Shown here piece by piece: positions 1 through 7,670 of a stretch of 64,000 nt of DNA. The DNA is from Moorella glycerini (lineage in GTDB: Bacteria > Bacillota > DSM-521 > Neomoorellales > Neomoorellaceae), in NCBI RefSeq assembly GCF_009735625.1, contig NZ_CP046244.1:2418001-2482000 (forward strand). Direction: 5' to 3'. A program made the position numbers and the translations under genes. How positions within the stretch are numbered: position 1 is the first letter of the stretch; each line of letters begins with the position of its first letter. The notes under the pieces were generated by a model. The model searched no databases. It was not told where the DNA came from and worked only from the letters and a program-made list of their open reading frames with translations.

Positions 1-27
1 GCTCTCTCCCCTTGAGACTTAAAGGCA

Positions 28-127
28 CAAAAAAACGGGCCGCAGCCCGGTTATAGCTTGCCTGCTATCCTCGGCTCTGCTAACACTGATCAGGCTGAAC
101 TAGGCTCACAACATAAAAAATTGCTTG
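28..127 (-). ncRNA. Candidate small RNA, minus strand
   Basis: On the minus strand a promoter-like pair, TGGACC (162-157) and TATACT (139-134) spaced 17 bp, points leftward. About 80 bases on come a small hairpin (ATAGC/GCTAT, 53-68) and a GC hairpin (CGGGC-CGCA-GCCCG, 36-49) followed on that strand by seven T residues (35-29), which is a textbook intrinsic terminator. The implied transcript is about 100 nt with no convincing reading frame. I do not recognise an RNA family. It could also be the leader or end of a minus-strand transcript that has lost its gene. Confidence 0.4.
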
Positions 128-226
128 TAAGAAAGTATAGCATATCCCCTGGCATCGGTCCAGCAAAAATTTCAGCCTGGTGCCTTATTCGGACAAACCG
201 GAGATGGCAGGCAGGAGGATAAAAAA

Positions 227-325
227 ATGCCGTTCCGGGAGGAACGGCCAGAGTTCAGCCGCCGGCGGGTAACCGGCGGCTTGGGAGAGGAGAAACCGGA
301 GGAAGAGCTCATGGGGGAGGGTTAA
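227..325 (+). CDS. Possible 32-residue small protein, unrecognised
   Basis: An ATG lies 8 bases after a clear AGGAGG. It opens a 32-codon frame rich in Arg and Glu (begins MPFREERPEF, ends ELMGEG). The frame overlaps three strong hairpins, so the bases may be constrained by RNA structure rather than by protein coding. There is no similarity I recognise. It could be a leader peptide, a small protein or chance. Confidence 0.2.
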   Translation: MPFREERPEFSRRRVTGGLGEEKPEEELMGEG

Positions 326-467
326 TAAAATAACCCTAAGCTCTTCATGGTAAATCTGGAAATAGATTTACCGGTTAATATTATGGACGCCATGCGGGAA
401 GCTTATACCTATCCGGGAAAAATTTTTTTAGAATGACCTGGATAGTGGGAGCTACGGTGGCATTTCA

Positions 468-476
468 TGCTATAAT
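468..476 (+). promoter_or_regulatory. Extended -10 promoter for rsmD
   Basis: TGCTATAAT is a perfect -10 with the TG extension, 20 bases before the rsmD ATG. No good -35 hexamer lies 17 bp upstream, as is typical of extended -10 promoters. Confidence 0.55.
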
Positions 477-496
477 AGCTTCAGTGAGGGAATTTT

Positions 497-1075
497 ATGT
501 TAAGAATAATTGCCGGCCAGGCCCGCGGCCGCCGTTTACGTACCCCGAAGGGCCGGGCTACCCGCCCCACCAGTGACCGGGTGCGGGAGGCCTTATTTAA
601 CATCCTGGGAGCGCGGGTCATTGACAGCCTGTTCCTGGATCTTTTTGCCGGTTCGGGAGCGGTGGGGTTGGAAGCTTTGAGCCGCGGGGCTAGGGAGGCC
701 GTTTTTGTGGAAAATAACCGCCAGGCCCTGGCGTGTCTGGCCGCCAATCTGGTCGCAACTGGCTTTAAAGATAAGGCGCAAATTATCGCCGCCGATGCCC
801 GCCAGGCCCTGGCTCATTTAGCCGGGCGCGGCCTGGTCTTTGACCTGGTTTTTAGCGATCCACCTTACTACCAGGGGTGGGGCGATGTTATCTTGCCGGC
901 AGTTGTTCCTTTGTTATCACCGGCTGGCCTGGTTGTCCTGGAAACAGCAACTTCTGAAGCAGCGCCAGAAATAGCCGATATGGTATTGATGGCCAGGAGG
1001 GTTTATGGTGATACAGCTTTAAATTTCTATCAAAGGGCAGGAGGGCTTGCTGATGGAGTTCATGACCCTGATTGA
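497..1075 (+). CDS. rsmD: 16S rRNA (guanine(966)-N(2))-methyltransferase RsmD
   Basis: Transfers a methyl group from S-adenosylmethionine to the N2 of G966 of 16S rRNA in the assembled small subunit. The 192-residue protein has the family start MLRIIAGQARGR, the SAM-binding loop FLDLFAGSGAVGLEALSRG at about residues 46-64, and the catalytic DPPY motif (SDPPYYQGW, about 123). Its length matches the family. The ATG at 497 has a GAGGG ribosome site. It begins a short operon with the coiled-coil gene that overlaps its end. In many Firmicutes coaD follows rsmD, but not here. Confidence 0.95.
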   Translation: MLRIIAGQARGRRLRTPKGRATRPTSDRVREALFNILGARVIDSLFLDLFAGSGAVGLEALSRGAREAVFVENNRQALACLAANLVATGFKDKAQIIAADARQALAHLAGRGLVFDLVFSDPPYYQGWGDVILPAVVPLLSPAGLVVLETATSEAAPEIADMVLMARRVYGDTALNFYQRAGGLADGVHDPD

Positions 1076-1568
1076 GGAAATGGAAAAAATAATCGAGAAG
1101 AGTCCCCATATTCCCCTGACAGGCAGGGTTTTCCTTGACGGTGACCTGTTCCTTGATTACCTGGACCGGTTGCGGACGGCGTTGCCCGAGGAAGTGCGCC
1201 AGGCCCAGTGGATACGCCAGGAGAAGGAGCGTTTGCTGGAAGAAGCCCGCCTTAAGGCCCAGAGCCTCCTGGCCGAAGCGGAGAAGCGAGCAGAAATGAT
1301 GGCCGGGGAAAACGAACTGGTCCGTAAAGCCAGGGCCCAGGCCAGCGAAATTATGGCCCGGGCCCAGCGCCTGGCGGAAGAAATGAAGGCTGGAGCTTTA
1401 AGTTATGCTGACGGCCTGCTGGGCCAGCTGGAGGCGAGCCTCAACCAGGCCCTGACCCAGGTGCGCCAGGGCCGTCAGGAACTCCAGGCCTATCCGGCCG
1501 GAGGAAGTGCGGGCAGGGAAGCGGCGGCAGCAACGCCAGAAAAGACGGAGACTCAGGAGCGCCGGTAA
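1053..1568 (+). CDS. Coiled-coil protein of unknown function
   Basis: A 171-residue protein with no catalytic motif that I recognise. Residues about 50-145 are Ala/Glu/Arg/Lys-rich and almost certainly helical, forming a coiled coil like V-ATPase E/G/H stalk or DivIVA-like proteins. The C-terminal 25 residues are low complexity. I place the start at ATG 1053 because AGGAGGG (1039-1045) is well spaced from it; TTG 1047 is too close. The gene overlaps rsmD by 23 bases, so the two are probably co-translated. Its end overlaps the convergent ylbJ gene by 16 bases. It occupies the place where coaD is often found, but it does not resemble CoaD. Confidence 0.7.
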   Translation: MEFMTLIEEMEKIIEKSPHIPLTGRVFLDGDLFLDYLDRLRTALPEEVRQAQWIRQEKERLLEEARLKAQSLLAEAEKRAEMMAGENELVRKARAQASEIMARAQRLAEEMKAGALSYADGLLGQLEASLNQALTQVRQGRQELQAYPAGGSAGREAAAATPEKTETQERR

Positions 1569-2785
1569 AGGAAGTAGCGGGCGCCCAGTCCCAGCCCGGC
1601 CAGGAGAAAAAGGACGGTCACCAGGGTGAGGGCGAAACCTGTGTAATATAACCACAACGTAAACCAGGGAGCCCTGGGGACCAGGGTTATTTCCGGGGCC
1701 AGTAAGAGCAGGACGGGCCGGGCCGGCCCCTGGCAGAGCCGGACCAGCGCGGCAGCCAGGAAGCCGTGGAGGAGGCGGGCAACGATAAATGGACCCAGGC
1801 GTAAATCAGTATGGCTGACCATGGCCGCCACCTGGCCCAGGATGGAGAGCCCGGCCCAGCCCATAATGAGACTAATGGCCACCAGCCGCTCTGTTATCGG
1901 GACGGCTGCTTCGCTGGCAAATTTAGTGCCCATGGTCATTTCAAAGAGGCCGGCGGCCAGGGGTAGAGATGTATCCCGGCTTAAACCGAAAGGACTGCCG
2001 GCATAAAGAAGGATTCTAGCCAGGGGTTCCAGCAGGCCCAGGATGGTTGCCACCTGGATGATGACGCTAAATAAGATAATAAAACCGCCAATGGTAATCA
2101 GGGTCAGGAAGGAACGGTTGACGGCATCTCCCAGGAGCTGGCCCAGGGGGCGCCCGTCTCTCTGCTGGGCCTGGAGCATGGCCTGCCAGGCCCGCCGGGG
2201 TAAAGCCAGGAGGGTGTAGCTTACCGGCGGGGAGACCGGTTGCCGGCGACCGTAAAAGCGAAACAGGATACCCAGGCAGAAGTTAGCCCCGTAATGGGCG
2301 CCAGCCAGGACTGGCCCCAGGGCCGGGTTGTGGAGCATGCCTACAGCTACGGCTCCCAGCATAAAAAGGGGGCTGGCGTTGTTGGTAAAGCAAATTAGCC
2401 TTTCACCCTCAACCCTGGTAACCAGGCCCTGCTGGCGCAACTGGGCTGTAAGCATGGCACTGATGGGGGAACCGGAAGTGTACCCCATGGCCATGACGAA
2501 GGCGCCGCTTCCCGGTACATTAAAAAGGGGCCGCATAACCGGTTCCAGGAGTACGCCCAGGAAATGAACTATACCAAGGCCCATAAAAAGCTGGGATATT
2601 ATAAAGAAGGGGAGCAGAGCCGGAACGACAATTTCCCACCAGGCCTTAAGGCCGCGCAGGGCCGCCTGGAAAACCGGCTGGGGGAACAAGATAATGGCCA
2701 GAGCCAGGACCATGACGGCGACGACGGTCAGGATGGGTCCCAGGCCCCTGGTAATGATAAGTACCTGGTGGCGCACGGGGGTCAC
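1553..2785 (-). CDS. ylbJ: Sporulation integral membrane protein YlbJ
   Basis: A polytopic membrane protein of 410 residues with about eight hydrophobic helices and two nucleoside-recognition (Gate) domains. It includes the conserved GYTSGSPISAMLTAQLRQQG segment (about 120-140), LICFTNNASPLF (about 150-162) and a second Gate region around 240-330. In Bacillus, YlbJ is made under sigma-E in the mother cell and is needed for the spore cortex, so it supports a sporulating host. The start may be GTG 2785 or GTG 2776 (the GAGGTGA ribosome site fits 2776 better). It is the only minus-strand gene in the first 45 kb and is divergent from ackA. Confidence 0.88.
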   Translation of the reverse strand: MTPVRHQVLIITRGLGPILTVVAVMVLALAIILFPQPVFQAALRGLKAWWEIVVPALLPFFIISQLFMGLGIVHFLGVLLEPVMRPLFNVPGSGAFVMAMGYTSGSPISAMLTAQLRQQGLVTRVEGERLICFTNNASPLFMLGAVAVGMLHNPALGPVLAGAHYGANFCLGILFRFYGRRQPVSPPVSYTLLALPRRAWQAMLQAQQRDGRPLGQLLGDAVNRSFLTLITIGGFIILFSVIIQVATILGLLEPLARILLYAGSPFGLSRDTSLPLAAGLFEMTMGTKFASEAAVPITERLVAISLIMGWAGLSILGQVAAMVSHTDLRLGPFIVARLLHGFLAAALVRLCQGPARPVLLLLAPEITLVPRAPWFTLWLYYTGFALTLVTVLFLLAGLGLGARYFLYRRS

Positions 2786-2887
2786 CTCGAAAGGACATCC
2801 TGTTATGCAATATACGCGGCACCCGGTAATTTAGAAGTAAACTTTGTTGCAAGAATTGAAACCCTTGTGCGAACTTTAACAAGGGGA

Positions 2888-2916
2888 TTGACTTTTGCCA
2901 GCTTAAAAGTACCATT
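2888..2916 (+). promoter_or_regulatory. Possible ackA promoter
   Basis: TTGACT (2888-2893) is followed 16 bp on by TACCAT (2910-2915). The -35 is good and the -10 weak. A small inverted repeat CCCTTGT/ACAAGGG (2862-2885) sits immediately upstream. The ackA ribosome site AGGAGGT (2939-2945) follows. Confidence 0.35.
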
Positions 2917-2954
2917 GTAGGTAGTGGGCAATATTTGCAGGAGGTACTTAATAC

Positions 2955-4151
2955 ATGAAGATTTTAGTTTTAAACTGTGGTAGTTCCTCAGTTAAATACC
3001 AGCTTTTTGATATGGCCGATGAGACGGTCTTAGCCCGAGGGCTGGTGGAAAGGATTGGTATTCCCGGTTCAGTCCTGACCCACCGCCCGACCGGCAAAAA
3101 TAAACTGGTGCGCGAGGCCGAAATTACTGATCATAAGGCGGCTGTCCGCCTCTGCCTGGAAGCCTTAACCGATCAGCAACATGGTGTTATTAAAGATTAT
3201 AGTGAAATTGGCGCCGTAGGTCACCGGATTGTCCATGGCGGTGACTTTTGTGATTCGGTATTGATTACCCAGGAGACTAAAGCGATAATCAGCGATCTGG
3301 TAAAACTGGCTCCCTTACATAATGGCCCGGGGCTGCGGGGTATTGAAGCCTGTGAAGCAATTTTACCGGCAACGCCCCAGGTTGCCGTCTTTGATACAGC
3401 CTTTCATCAAAGCATGCCCCCTCATGCTTATACCTATAGCCTTCCTTATGAACTCTGCCAGCGCCATCACATCCGGCGCTATGGATTTCATGGTACCTCC
3501 CATAAATACGTGGCTTTACGGGCAGCCAACCTCGTCGATAAGCCGCTAGCAGAATTAAAAGTAATTACCTGTCACCTCGGCAACGGCTCCAGCATTACCG
3601 CCGTTAAAAACGGTAGATCCTGGGATACCAGCATGGGATTTACCCCCCTGGCCGGCTTAACCATGGGTACCCGCTGTGGTGATATTGACCCGGCTATTGT
3701 TACCTTCCTCATGGAAAAGGAAGGTTATACTCCGGCTGATATGGACCGCCTCATGAACCGCCAGTCAGGTGTGCTGGGAGTTTCCGGGGTGAGCAGCGAT
3801 TTCCGGGATATTGAAGCCGCCATGGCCGAGGGCAATGAACGTGCCCGCCTGGCGTGGGATATCTTTGTCCATACCGCGAAAAAATACATTGGTGCCTATG
3901 TGGCTGTTTTAAACGGCCTTGATGTCCTGGTATTTACGGCCGGCCTGGGAGAAAATTCCCCTGAGGCCCGGGAAGCCATCTGCCGGGATATGGATTACCT
4001 GGGGATCAAGATTGATCCCGGGGAAAACCGGGTCCGGGGCCAGGAAAAGGAAATTACGGCTCCCGGGGCCAGGGTACGCACCTTTGTTATTCCCACCAAC
4101 GAAGAATTAATGATCGCCCGGGAAACCATGGCCTTTGTCCAGGCCGGTTGA
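2955..4151 (+). CDS. ackA: Acetate kinase
   Basis: Catalyses acetyl phosphate + ADP = acetate + ATP, the substrate-level ATP-yielding step of acetogenesis. The 398-residue protein has the family signature KILVLNCGSSSVKYQLF at residues 2-18, the second signature RYGFHGTSHKYV (about 175-186), the phosphate/nucleotide segment HLGNGSSITAV (about 207-217), and ENSPEAREAIC near the C-terminus. The length is normal. The start is fixed by AGGAGGT 9 bases upstream. No pta lies next to it; acetogens such as Moorella use a PduL-type phosphotransacetylase encoded elsewhere. Confidence 0.97.
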   Translation: MKILVLNCGSSSVKYQLFDMADETVLARGLVERIGIPGSVLTHRPTGKNKLVREAEITDHKAAVRLCLEALTDQQHGVIKDYSEIGAVGHRIVHGGDFCDSVLITQETKAIISDLVKLAPLHNGPGLRGIEACEAILPATPQVAVFDTAFHQSMPPHAYTYSLPYELCQRHHIRRYGFHGTSHKYVALRAANLVDKPLAELKVITCHLGNGSSITAVKNGRSWDTSMGFTPLAGLTMGTRCGDIDPAIVTFLMEKEGYTPADMDRLMNRQSGVLGVSGVSSDFRDIEAAMAEGNERARLAWDIFVHTAKKYIGAYVAVLNGLDVLVFTAGLGENSPEAREAICRDMDYLGIKIDPGENRVRGQEKEITAPGARVRTFVIPTNEELMIARETMAFVQAG

Positions 4152-4177
4152 CACCCGGCTGGCCTTTCCGGTATAAT
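4148..4177 (+). promoter_or_regulatory. Strong promoter overlapping the ackA stop codon
   Basis: TTGACA (4148-4153) and TATAAT (4172-4177) are both perfect sigma-A hexamers with 18-bp spacing. The -35 box overlaps the TGA stop codon of ackA. Transcription would start about base 4184, next to the first GTG of the following gene. Confidence 0.8.
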
Positions 4178-4184
4178 CTACCCG

Positions 4185-4730
4185 GTGAATGTGGTGAAAA
4201 TTGGCGTTAGCGATTTAAAGGCCAGGCCGGGAAGCGAACTCGAATTTAAGGCCCAGGAAAAGTGGTCCTACTTAACCACGGCTACCGGCAGGATCCCTAT
4301 CGTAGCACCGGTACGTGTTTGCGGTAACGTAACCAATACCGGGAGGATACTACTGGTTAAAGGGCAGGTAGCCACCACGCTGGAATTAACCTGTGATCGC
4401 TGCCTGGAGAAGTTCAGGTATTCCGTAGTGGCGTCCCTGGAAGAGGAATATGCCGGGGCGTCCGCAGGTCAAGCCGCTGCAGGGGAAAATGAGGAACCCG
4501 GTGAGGTGCGGCCCCTGGAAGGAGATTTTATCAACTTAAAGCCAGCGGTAGAAGAAGCCCTCATTCTGGCCCTGCCCATGAAATGGCTCTGCCGGGAAAG
4601 CTGCCGGGGCCTGTGCACCCATTGCGGCCAGAATTTAAATGAGGGACAATGCCAGTGTGATACCCGGCCAGTTGACCTGCGCCTGGCTGTATTAGAAGAA
4701 TTGCTACGCAAAAAGGAAGGAGAGAACTAG
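4185..4730 (+). CDS. YceD/DUF177 family protein
   Basis: Member of the DUF177 (YceD) family, almost always encoded immediately before rpmF and linked to 23S rRNA or ribosome metabolism; the molecular role is not settled. The 181-residue protein has the family cysteine motif LTCDRCLEKF (about 68-77), an acidic linker, and a second Cys cluster CRESCRGLCTHCG (about 137-149) with further C residues near 156-158, perhaps binding zinc. GTG codons at 4185, 4191 and 4194 are all possible starts. None has a normal ribosome site, and the promoter is so close that the mRNA may be leaderless. rpmF follows after one base. Confidence 0.85.
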   Translation: MNVVKIGVSDLKARPGSELEFKAQEKWSYLTTATGRIPIVAPVRVCGNVTNTGRILLVKGQVATTLELTCDRCLEKFRYSVVASLEEEYAGASAGQAAAGENEEPGEVRPLEGDFINLKPAVEEALILALPMKWLCRESCRGLCTHCGQNLNEGQCQCDTRPVDLRLAVLEELLRKKEGEN

Positions 4731-4731
4731 C

Positions 4732-4914
4732 TTGGGAGTACCGAAAAGAAGAGTTTCCAAGGCCCGGAAAAATAAACGCCGTTCCATCTGGAGCCAGATG
4801 ACCCCTCCCTCCCTGGTGGAGTGTCCCCAGTGCCACCAGTTAAAGCTTAACCACCGGGTCTGCCCCAGGTGCGGTTACTACAAGGGGCGGGAAGTTATCA
4901 AAGTAGCAGAGTAA
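4732..4914 (+). CDS. rpmF: 50S ribosomal protein L32
   Basis: Zinc-ribbon form of L32 (60 residues) with the N-terminal VPKRRVSKARKNKRRS motif and two CxxC pairs (CPQC and CPRC, residues about 28-46), the zinc-binding version. It starts at TTG 4732 with a strong GGAAGGAG ribosome site inside the end of the DUF177 gene, so the pair is translationally linked. An intrinsic terminator follows 20 bases after the stop. Confidence 0.96.
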   Translation: MGVPKRRVSKARKNKRRSIWSQMTPPSLVECPQCHQLKLNHRVCPRCGYYKGREVIKVAE

Positions 4915-4934
4915 TAAAATTATGGGTTAATGGC

Positions 4935-4962
4935 AACCGGCAATTATTGCCGGTTATTTTTT
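4935..4962 (+). terminator. Intrinsic terminator after rpmF
   Basis: Perfect 9-bp stem AACCGGCAA/TTGCCGGTT with a 3-base loop, followed by TTATTTTTT. It separates rpmF from the fapR promoter. Confidence 0.85.
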
Positions 4963-4964
4963 AC

Positions 4965-4993
4965 TTGCATAAATCTACCATGACCATTATACT
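4965..4993 (+). promoter_or_regulatory. fapR operon promoter
   Basis: TTGCAT (4965-4970), a 17-bp spacer and TATACT (4988-4993). The start of transcription would be about base 5000, just before a candidate FapR operator. Confidence 0.7.
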
Positions 4994-5003
4994 ATAACTA
5001 TGG

Positions 5004-5028
5004 CCTGGTAATATTATTTGGTACCAGG
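5004..5028 (+). promoter_or_regulatory. Candidate FapR operator
   Basis: Inverted repeat CCTGGTA-N11-TACCAGG directly downstream of the fapR promoter, with a GGTACC core like known FapR sites. FapR represses its own gene and fatty acid genes and is released by malonyl-CoA or malonyl-ACP. The position fits autorepression, but the match to the Bacillus consensus is only partial. Confidence 0.45.
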
Positions 5029-5043
5029 TATGAGGTGAGATTT

Positions 5044-5634
5044 TTGGTAGGCCGGAAAGGCAACAAGGAAGAGCGCCAGGAGGCCCTGCGCCGCTACCTG
5101 CGCAACAACCCCTTCGCCACCGATGAAGAGCTGGCGGAAAAATTTAAAGTCAGCGTACCCACCATACGCCTGGACCGCCTGGCCATGGGGATCCCGGAGG
5201 TCAGGGAGCGCATCATGGCTATGGCCCGGGAAGCCAGGTCGCGGATGCGGGGAGTAACGGCGGAAGAACTGATGGGCGAACTGGTCGAGCTGCAGCCAGG
5301 AGTGATGGGCATTTCCATCCTGGAGATTACTCCCCAGATGCTGGTCCAGCCGGCCGGCGTTGCCCGCGGCCATTACCTTTTTGCCCAGGCCCATTCCCTG
5401 GCCCTGGCAACTGTTGGCGCCGAGGTCGTCCTTACCAGCAGCGCCCGGGTGCGCTACCGGCGGCCGGTTTATGCCGGGGAACGGGTTATTGCCAGGGCCA
5501 TGGTCAAGGTTAACAAGGATTCAACCTGCCTGGTATCAGTTCATTCCCGGGTTAACGGGGAGATCGTCTTTAAAGGCCAGTTTATAATCATAACGCCGGA
5601 GAATATAAGTGGAGGCGGGACTGATTGCAAATAG
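5044..5634 (+). CDS. fapR: Transcription factor FapR
   Basis: Global repressor of lipid synthesis genes in Firmicutes. The N-terminal helix-turn-helix (residues about 15-45, TDEELAEKFKVSVPTIRLDR with slight variation) is followed by a hot-dog-fold effector domain (about 75-190) that binds malonyl-CoA. The length is normal (Bacillus 188). TTG 5044 is preferred because GAGGTGA (5032-5038) is well placed; GTG 5035 is an alternative. It is the first gene of the plsX-fabH-fabK-fabD-fabG-acpP-fabF cluster, overlaps plsX by 10 bases, and is probably autoregulated. Confidence 0.93.
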   Translation: MVGRKGNKEERQEALRRYLRNNPFATDEELAEKFKVSVPTIRLDRLAMGIPEVRERIMAMAREARSRMRGVTAEELMGELVELQPGVMGISILEITPQMLVQPAGVARGHYLFAQAHSLALATVGAEVVLTSSARVRYRRPVYAGERVIARAMVKVNKDSTCLVSVHSRVNGEIVFKGQFIIITPENISGGGTDCK

Positions 5635-6644
5635 CTGTTGATGCCATGGGGGGCGATCACGCTCCCGGGGAAATTGTCCGGGGAGCGGTGGCCGCCGCCA
5701 GGGAAAAGATAGCCGGTATTATCCTGGTAGGTGATAAAAGGCGGCTGGAACCAGAACTTAAGCCCTTACATCCCCCCGCCAATTTAGAAATTGTCCATAC
5801 CGAACAGGTTGTAGCGATGGATGAACAGCCGGCCCTGGCCTTGCGGCGCAAGCGCGAAGCATCAATAATCGTTGCCACCCGCCTGGTCAAGGAAGGGCGG
5901 GCGGCAGCCGTTGTTTCGGCTGGTAGTACCGGGGCCCAGATGGCAGCAGCCCTCCTGATTTTAGGTCGCAGCGGCAAAATCCAGCGACCAGCCATTGCCA
6001 CCATTATCCCTACCCTGAAAGGGCCAAAGCTTTTACTCGATGCCGGGGCCAATGTCGATTGCCGGCCCGAACACCTTTATGAATTTGCCCTAATGGGCAA
6101 TCTTTATGCCGCCAGGATAATGGGTATCCGCGAGCCCCGGGTGGGACTGCTCAATATAGGGACCGAGGCCTGCAAGGGAAATGAACAGACCCTGGGGGCC
6201 TATAATCTGTTAAAGGGAGCGCCCTTAAACTTTACCGGCAATATCGAAGGCCGGGATATTTTTGCCGGCGAGACGGATGTCATTGTCTGTGACGGGTTTG
6301 TGGGTAACGTCCTGCTGAAATTTGGTGAGGGTATGGCCCAGACCCTCTTCACCATGATCGGGCGGGAAATTAAAAACAGTTTCCGGGCCAGGCTCGGTGC
6401 CGCCCTGGTGTTGCCTGCTTTACGGGGCTTGAAGAAACAGGTAGATTATACCGAATACGGCGGTGCCCCCCTCCTGGGCGTTCAGGGCATCAGCATCATC
6501 TGCCACGGCAGCTCTAACGCCCGGGCTATAAAAAATGCCATCAAGGTGGCCGCCCGCTGTGTCGAGCAGGGACTGGTGACAGGCCTGGGGCAGTTGCCGG
6601 GAGCCGGCGATGCAGGGGAGGTAGTTAAATGCCAGCCCTCTTAA
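5625..6644 (+). CDS. plsX: Phosphate acyltransferase PlsX
   Basis: Makes acyl phosphate from acyl-ACP for phosphatidic acid synthesis, acting peripherally at the membrane. The 339-residue protein starts with the invariant IAVDAMGGDHAPGEIV. It also has AVVSAGSTGAQMAAAL (about 97-112), LLDAGANVDCRPEHL (about 143-157) and VCDGFVGNVLLKFGEG (about 221-236). It starts at TTG 5625 after GGAGGCGGG, inside the end of fapR, and overlaps fabH by 16 bases: tight translational coupling. Confidence 0.96.
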   Translation: MQIAVDAMGGDHAPGEIVRGAVAAAREKIAGIILVGDKRRLEPELKPLHPPANLEIVHTEQVVAMDEQPALALRRKREASIIVATRLVKEGRAAAVVSAGSTGAQMAAALLILGRSGKIQRPAIATIIPTLKGPKLLLDAGANVDCRPEHLYEFALMGNLYAARIMGIREPRVGLLNIGTEACKGNEQTLGAYNLLKGAPLNFTGNIEGRDIFAGETDVIVCDGFVGNVLLKFGEGMAQTLFTMIGREIKNSFRARLGAALVLPALRGLKKQVDYTEYGGAPLLGVQGISIICHGSSNARAIKNAIKVAARCVEQGLVTGLGQLPGAGDAGEVVKCQPS

Positions 6645-7630
6645 GGCCGGTCGGGATTGTCGGTACGGGATCCTGCCTGCCGGAACGCATCCTGACCAAT
6701 GCCGAACTGGAGCAGATGGTTGATACCAGCGATGAATGGATTCGCAGCCGGACCGGTATCCGGGAGCGCCGGATAGCAAGTCACGATACGGCTGCCTCCG
6801 ACCTGGCCGTCCCGGCCGCAGCAAAAGCCCTGGCCATGGCCGGGCTTCCGGCAGAGGCCGTGGATTTAATCATTGTGGCTACCGTAACCCCGGATACCCT
6901 TTTCCCGGCGACGGCCTGCCTGGTCCAGGAGCGCCTGGGAGCCAGGGGGGCTGCCGCCTTTGACCTTTCAGCCGGCTGCAGCGGTTTTATCTATGCCCTG
7001 GCAGTCGCCAGCCAGTTTATCGCTGCCGGGGTTTACCAGACGGCCCTGGTGATCGGTGTCGAGATCCTGAGTAAGATTATCAACTGGCAGGATCGCAATA
7101 CCTGTGTCCTTTTTGGGGATGGGGCCGGGGCAGTCGTTCTCCAGGCCGTACCGGAAGGGGAAGGTGTTCTGGGTTTGCACCTGGGGGCCGACGGCAACGG
7201 CGGGTCCCTCCTCAGTATCCCGGCCGGGGGTTCCCGCCTGCCGGCAAGTCCCAGTACCGTCCAGAACCGGCTGCATACCATCCATATGAACGGCCCGGAG
7301 GTTTTTAAATTTGCCGTGCGGGTCATGGGAGAAGCTTCCCTGAAGGCCCTGGAACAGGCTGGTTTAAGGAAAGAAGAGGTGGATTTTCTAATCCCTCACC
7401 AGGCCAACATCCGCATTATCGAAGCGGCCACCAAACGCCTGGGCCTGCCGCCGGAGAAGGTTTACGTTAATCTAGACCGCTATGGTAATATGTCCAGCGC
7501 TTCCATCCCGGTGGCCCTGGATGAAGCTTACCGGGAAGGCAGGCTAAAGCGCGGCGATAAAGTAGTCCTGGTGGCCTTTGGTGCCGGGCTGACCTGGGGG
7601 GCAACTGTATTAAGCTGGAGCCTGGTATAA
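6629..7630 (+). CDS. fabH: 3-oxoacyl-ACP synthase III
   Basis: Starts fatty acid chains by condensing an acyl-CoA primer with malonyl-ACP. The thiolase-fold protein has the catalytic triad: Cys in DLSAGCSGFIYAL (about 114), His in IPHQANIRI (about 254) and Asn in YGNMSSASIP (about 285). The NTDEWI-like DTSDEWIRSRTGIRER (about 32-47) and GDGAGAVVL motifs are also present. At 333 residues it has normal length. The ATG lies within the plsX end. Confidence 0.96.
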   Translation: MPALLRPVGIVGTGSCLPERILTNAELEQMVDTSDEWIRSRTGIRERRIASHDTAASDLAVPAAAKALAMAGLPAEAVDLIIVATVTPDTLFPATACLVQERLGARGAAAFDLSAGCSGFIYALAVASQFIAAGVYQTALVIGVEILSKIINWQDRNTCVLFGDGAGAVVLQAVPEGEGVLGLHLGADGNGGSLLSIPAGGSRLPASPSTVQNRLHTIHMNGPEVFKFAVRVMGEASLKALEQAGLRKEEVDFLIPHQANIRIIEAATKRLGLPPEKVYVNLDRYGNMSSASIPVALDEAYREGRLKRGDKVVLVAFGAGLTWGATVLSWSLV

Positions 7631-7670
7631 CTTATTTTGCGGGGATGTCGCGGAAAGGAGTGAAGTTGGG

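Larger units (their letters stand above)
128..496. other. Intergenic region with a row of hairpins upstream of rsmD
   Basis: There is no gene of normal size here. Four perfect inverted repeats follow one another: CCGTTCC/GGAACGG (230-247), GCCGCCGG/CCGGCGGC (258-280), a compound hairpin GAAGAGCT...AGCTCTTC with inner AGGGTTA/TAACCCT (302-346), and TAAATCT/AGATTTA (351-370). Two tiny open frames overlap them: 227-325 (32 residues, AGGAGG Shine-Dalgarno at 213-218) and 347-436 (29 residues, no ribosome site). I cannot assign a function. Confidence 0.5.

Noticed and set aside
2850..2863. CRISPR-like word GTTTCAATTC on the minus strand
   Set aside because: Only one copy, with no repeat spacing or cas genes nearby.
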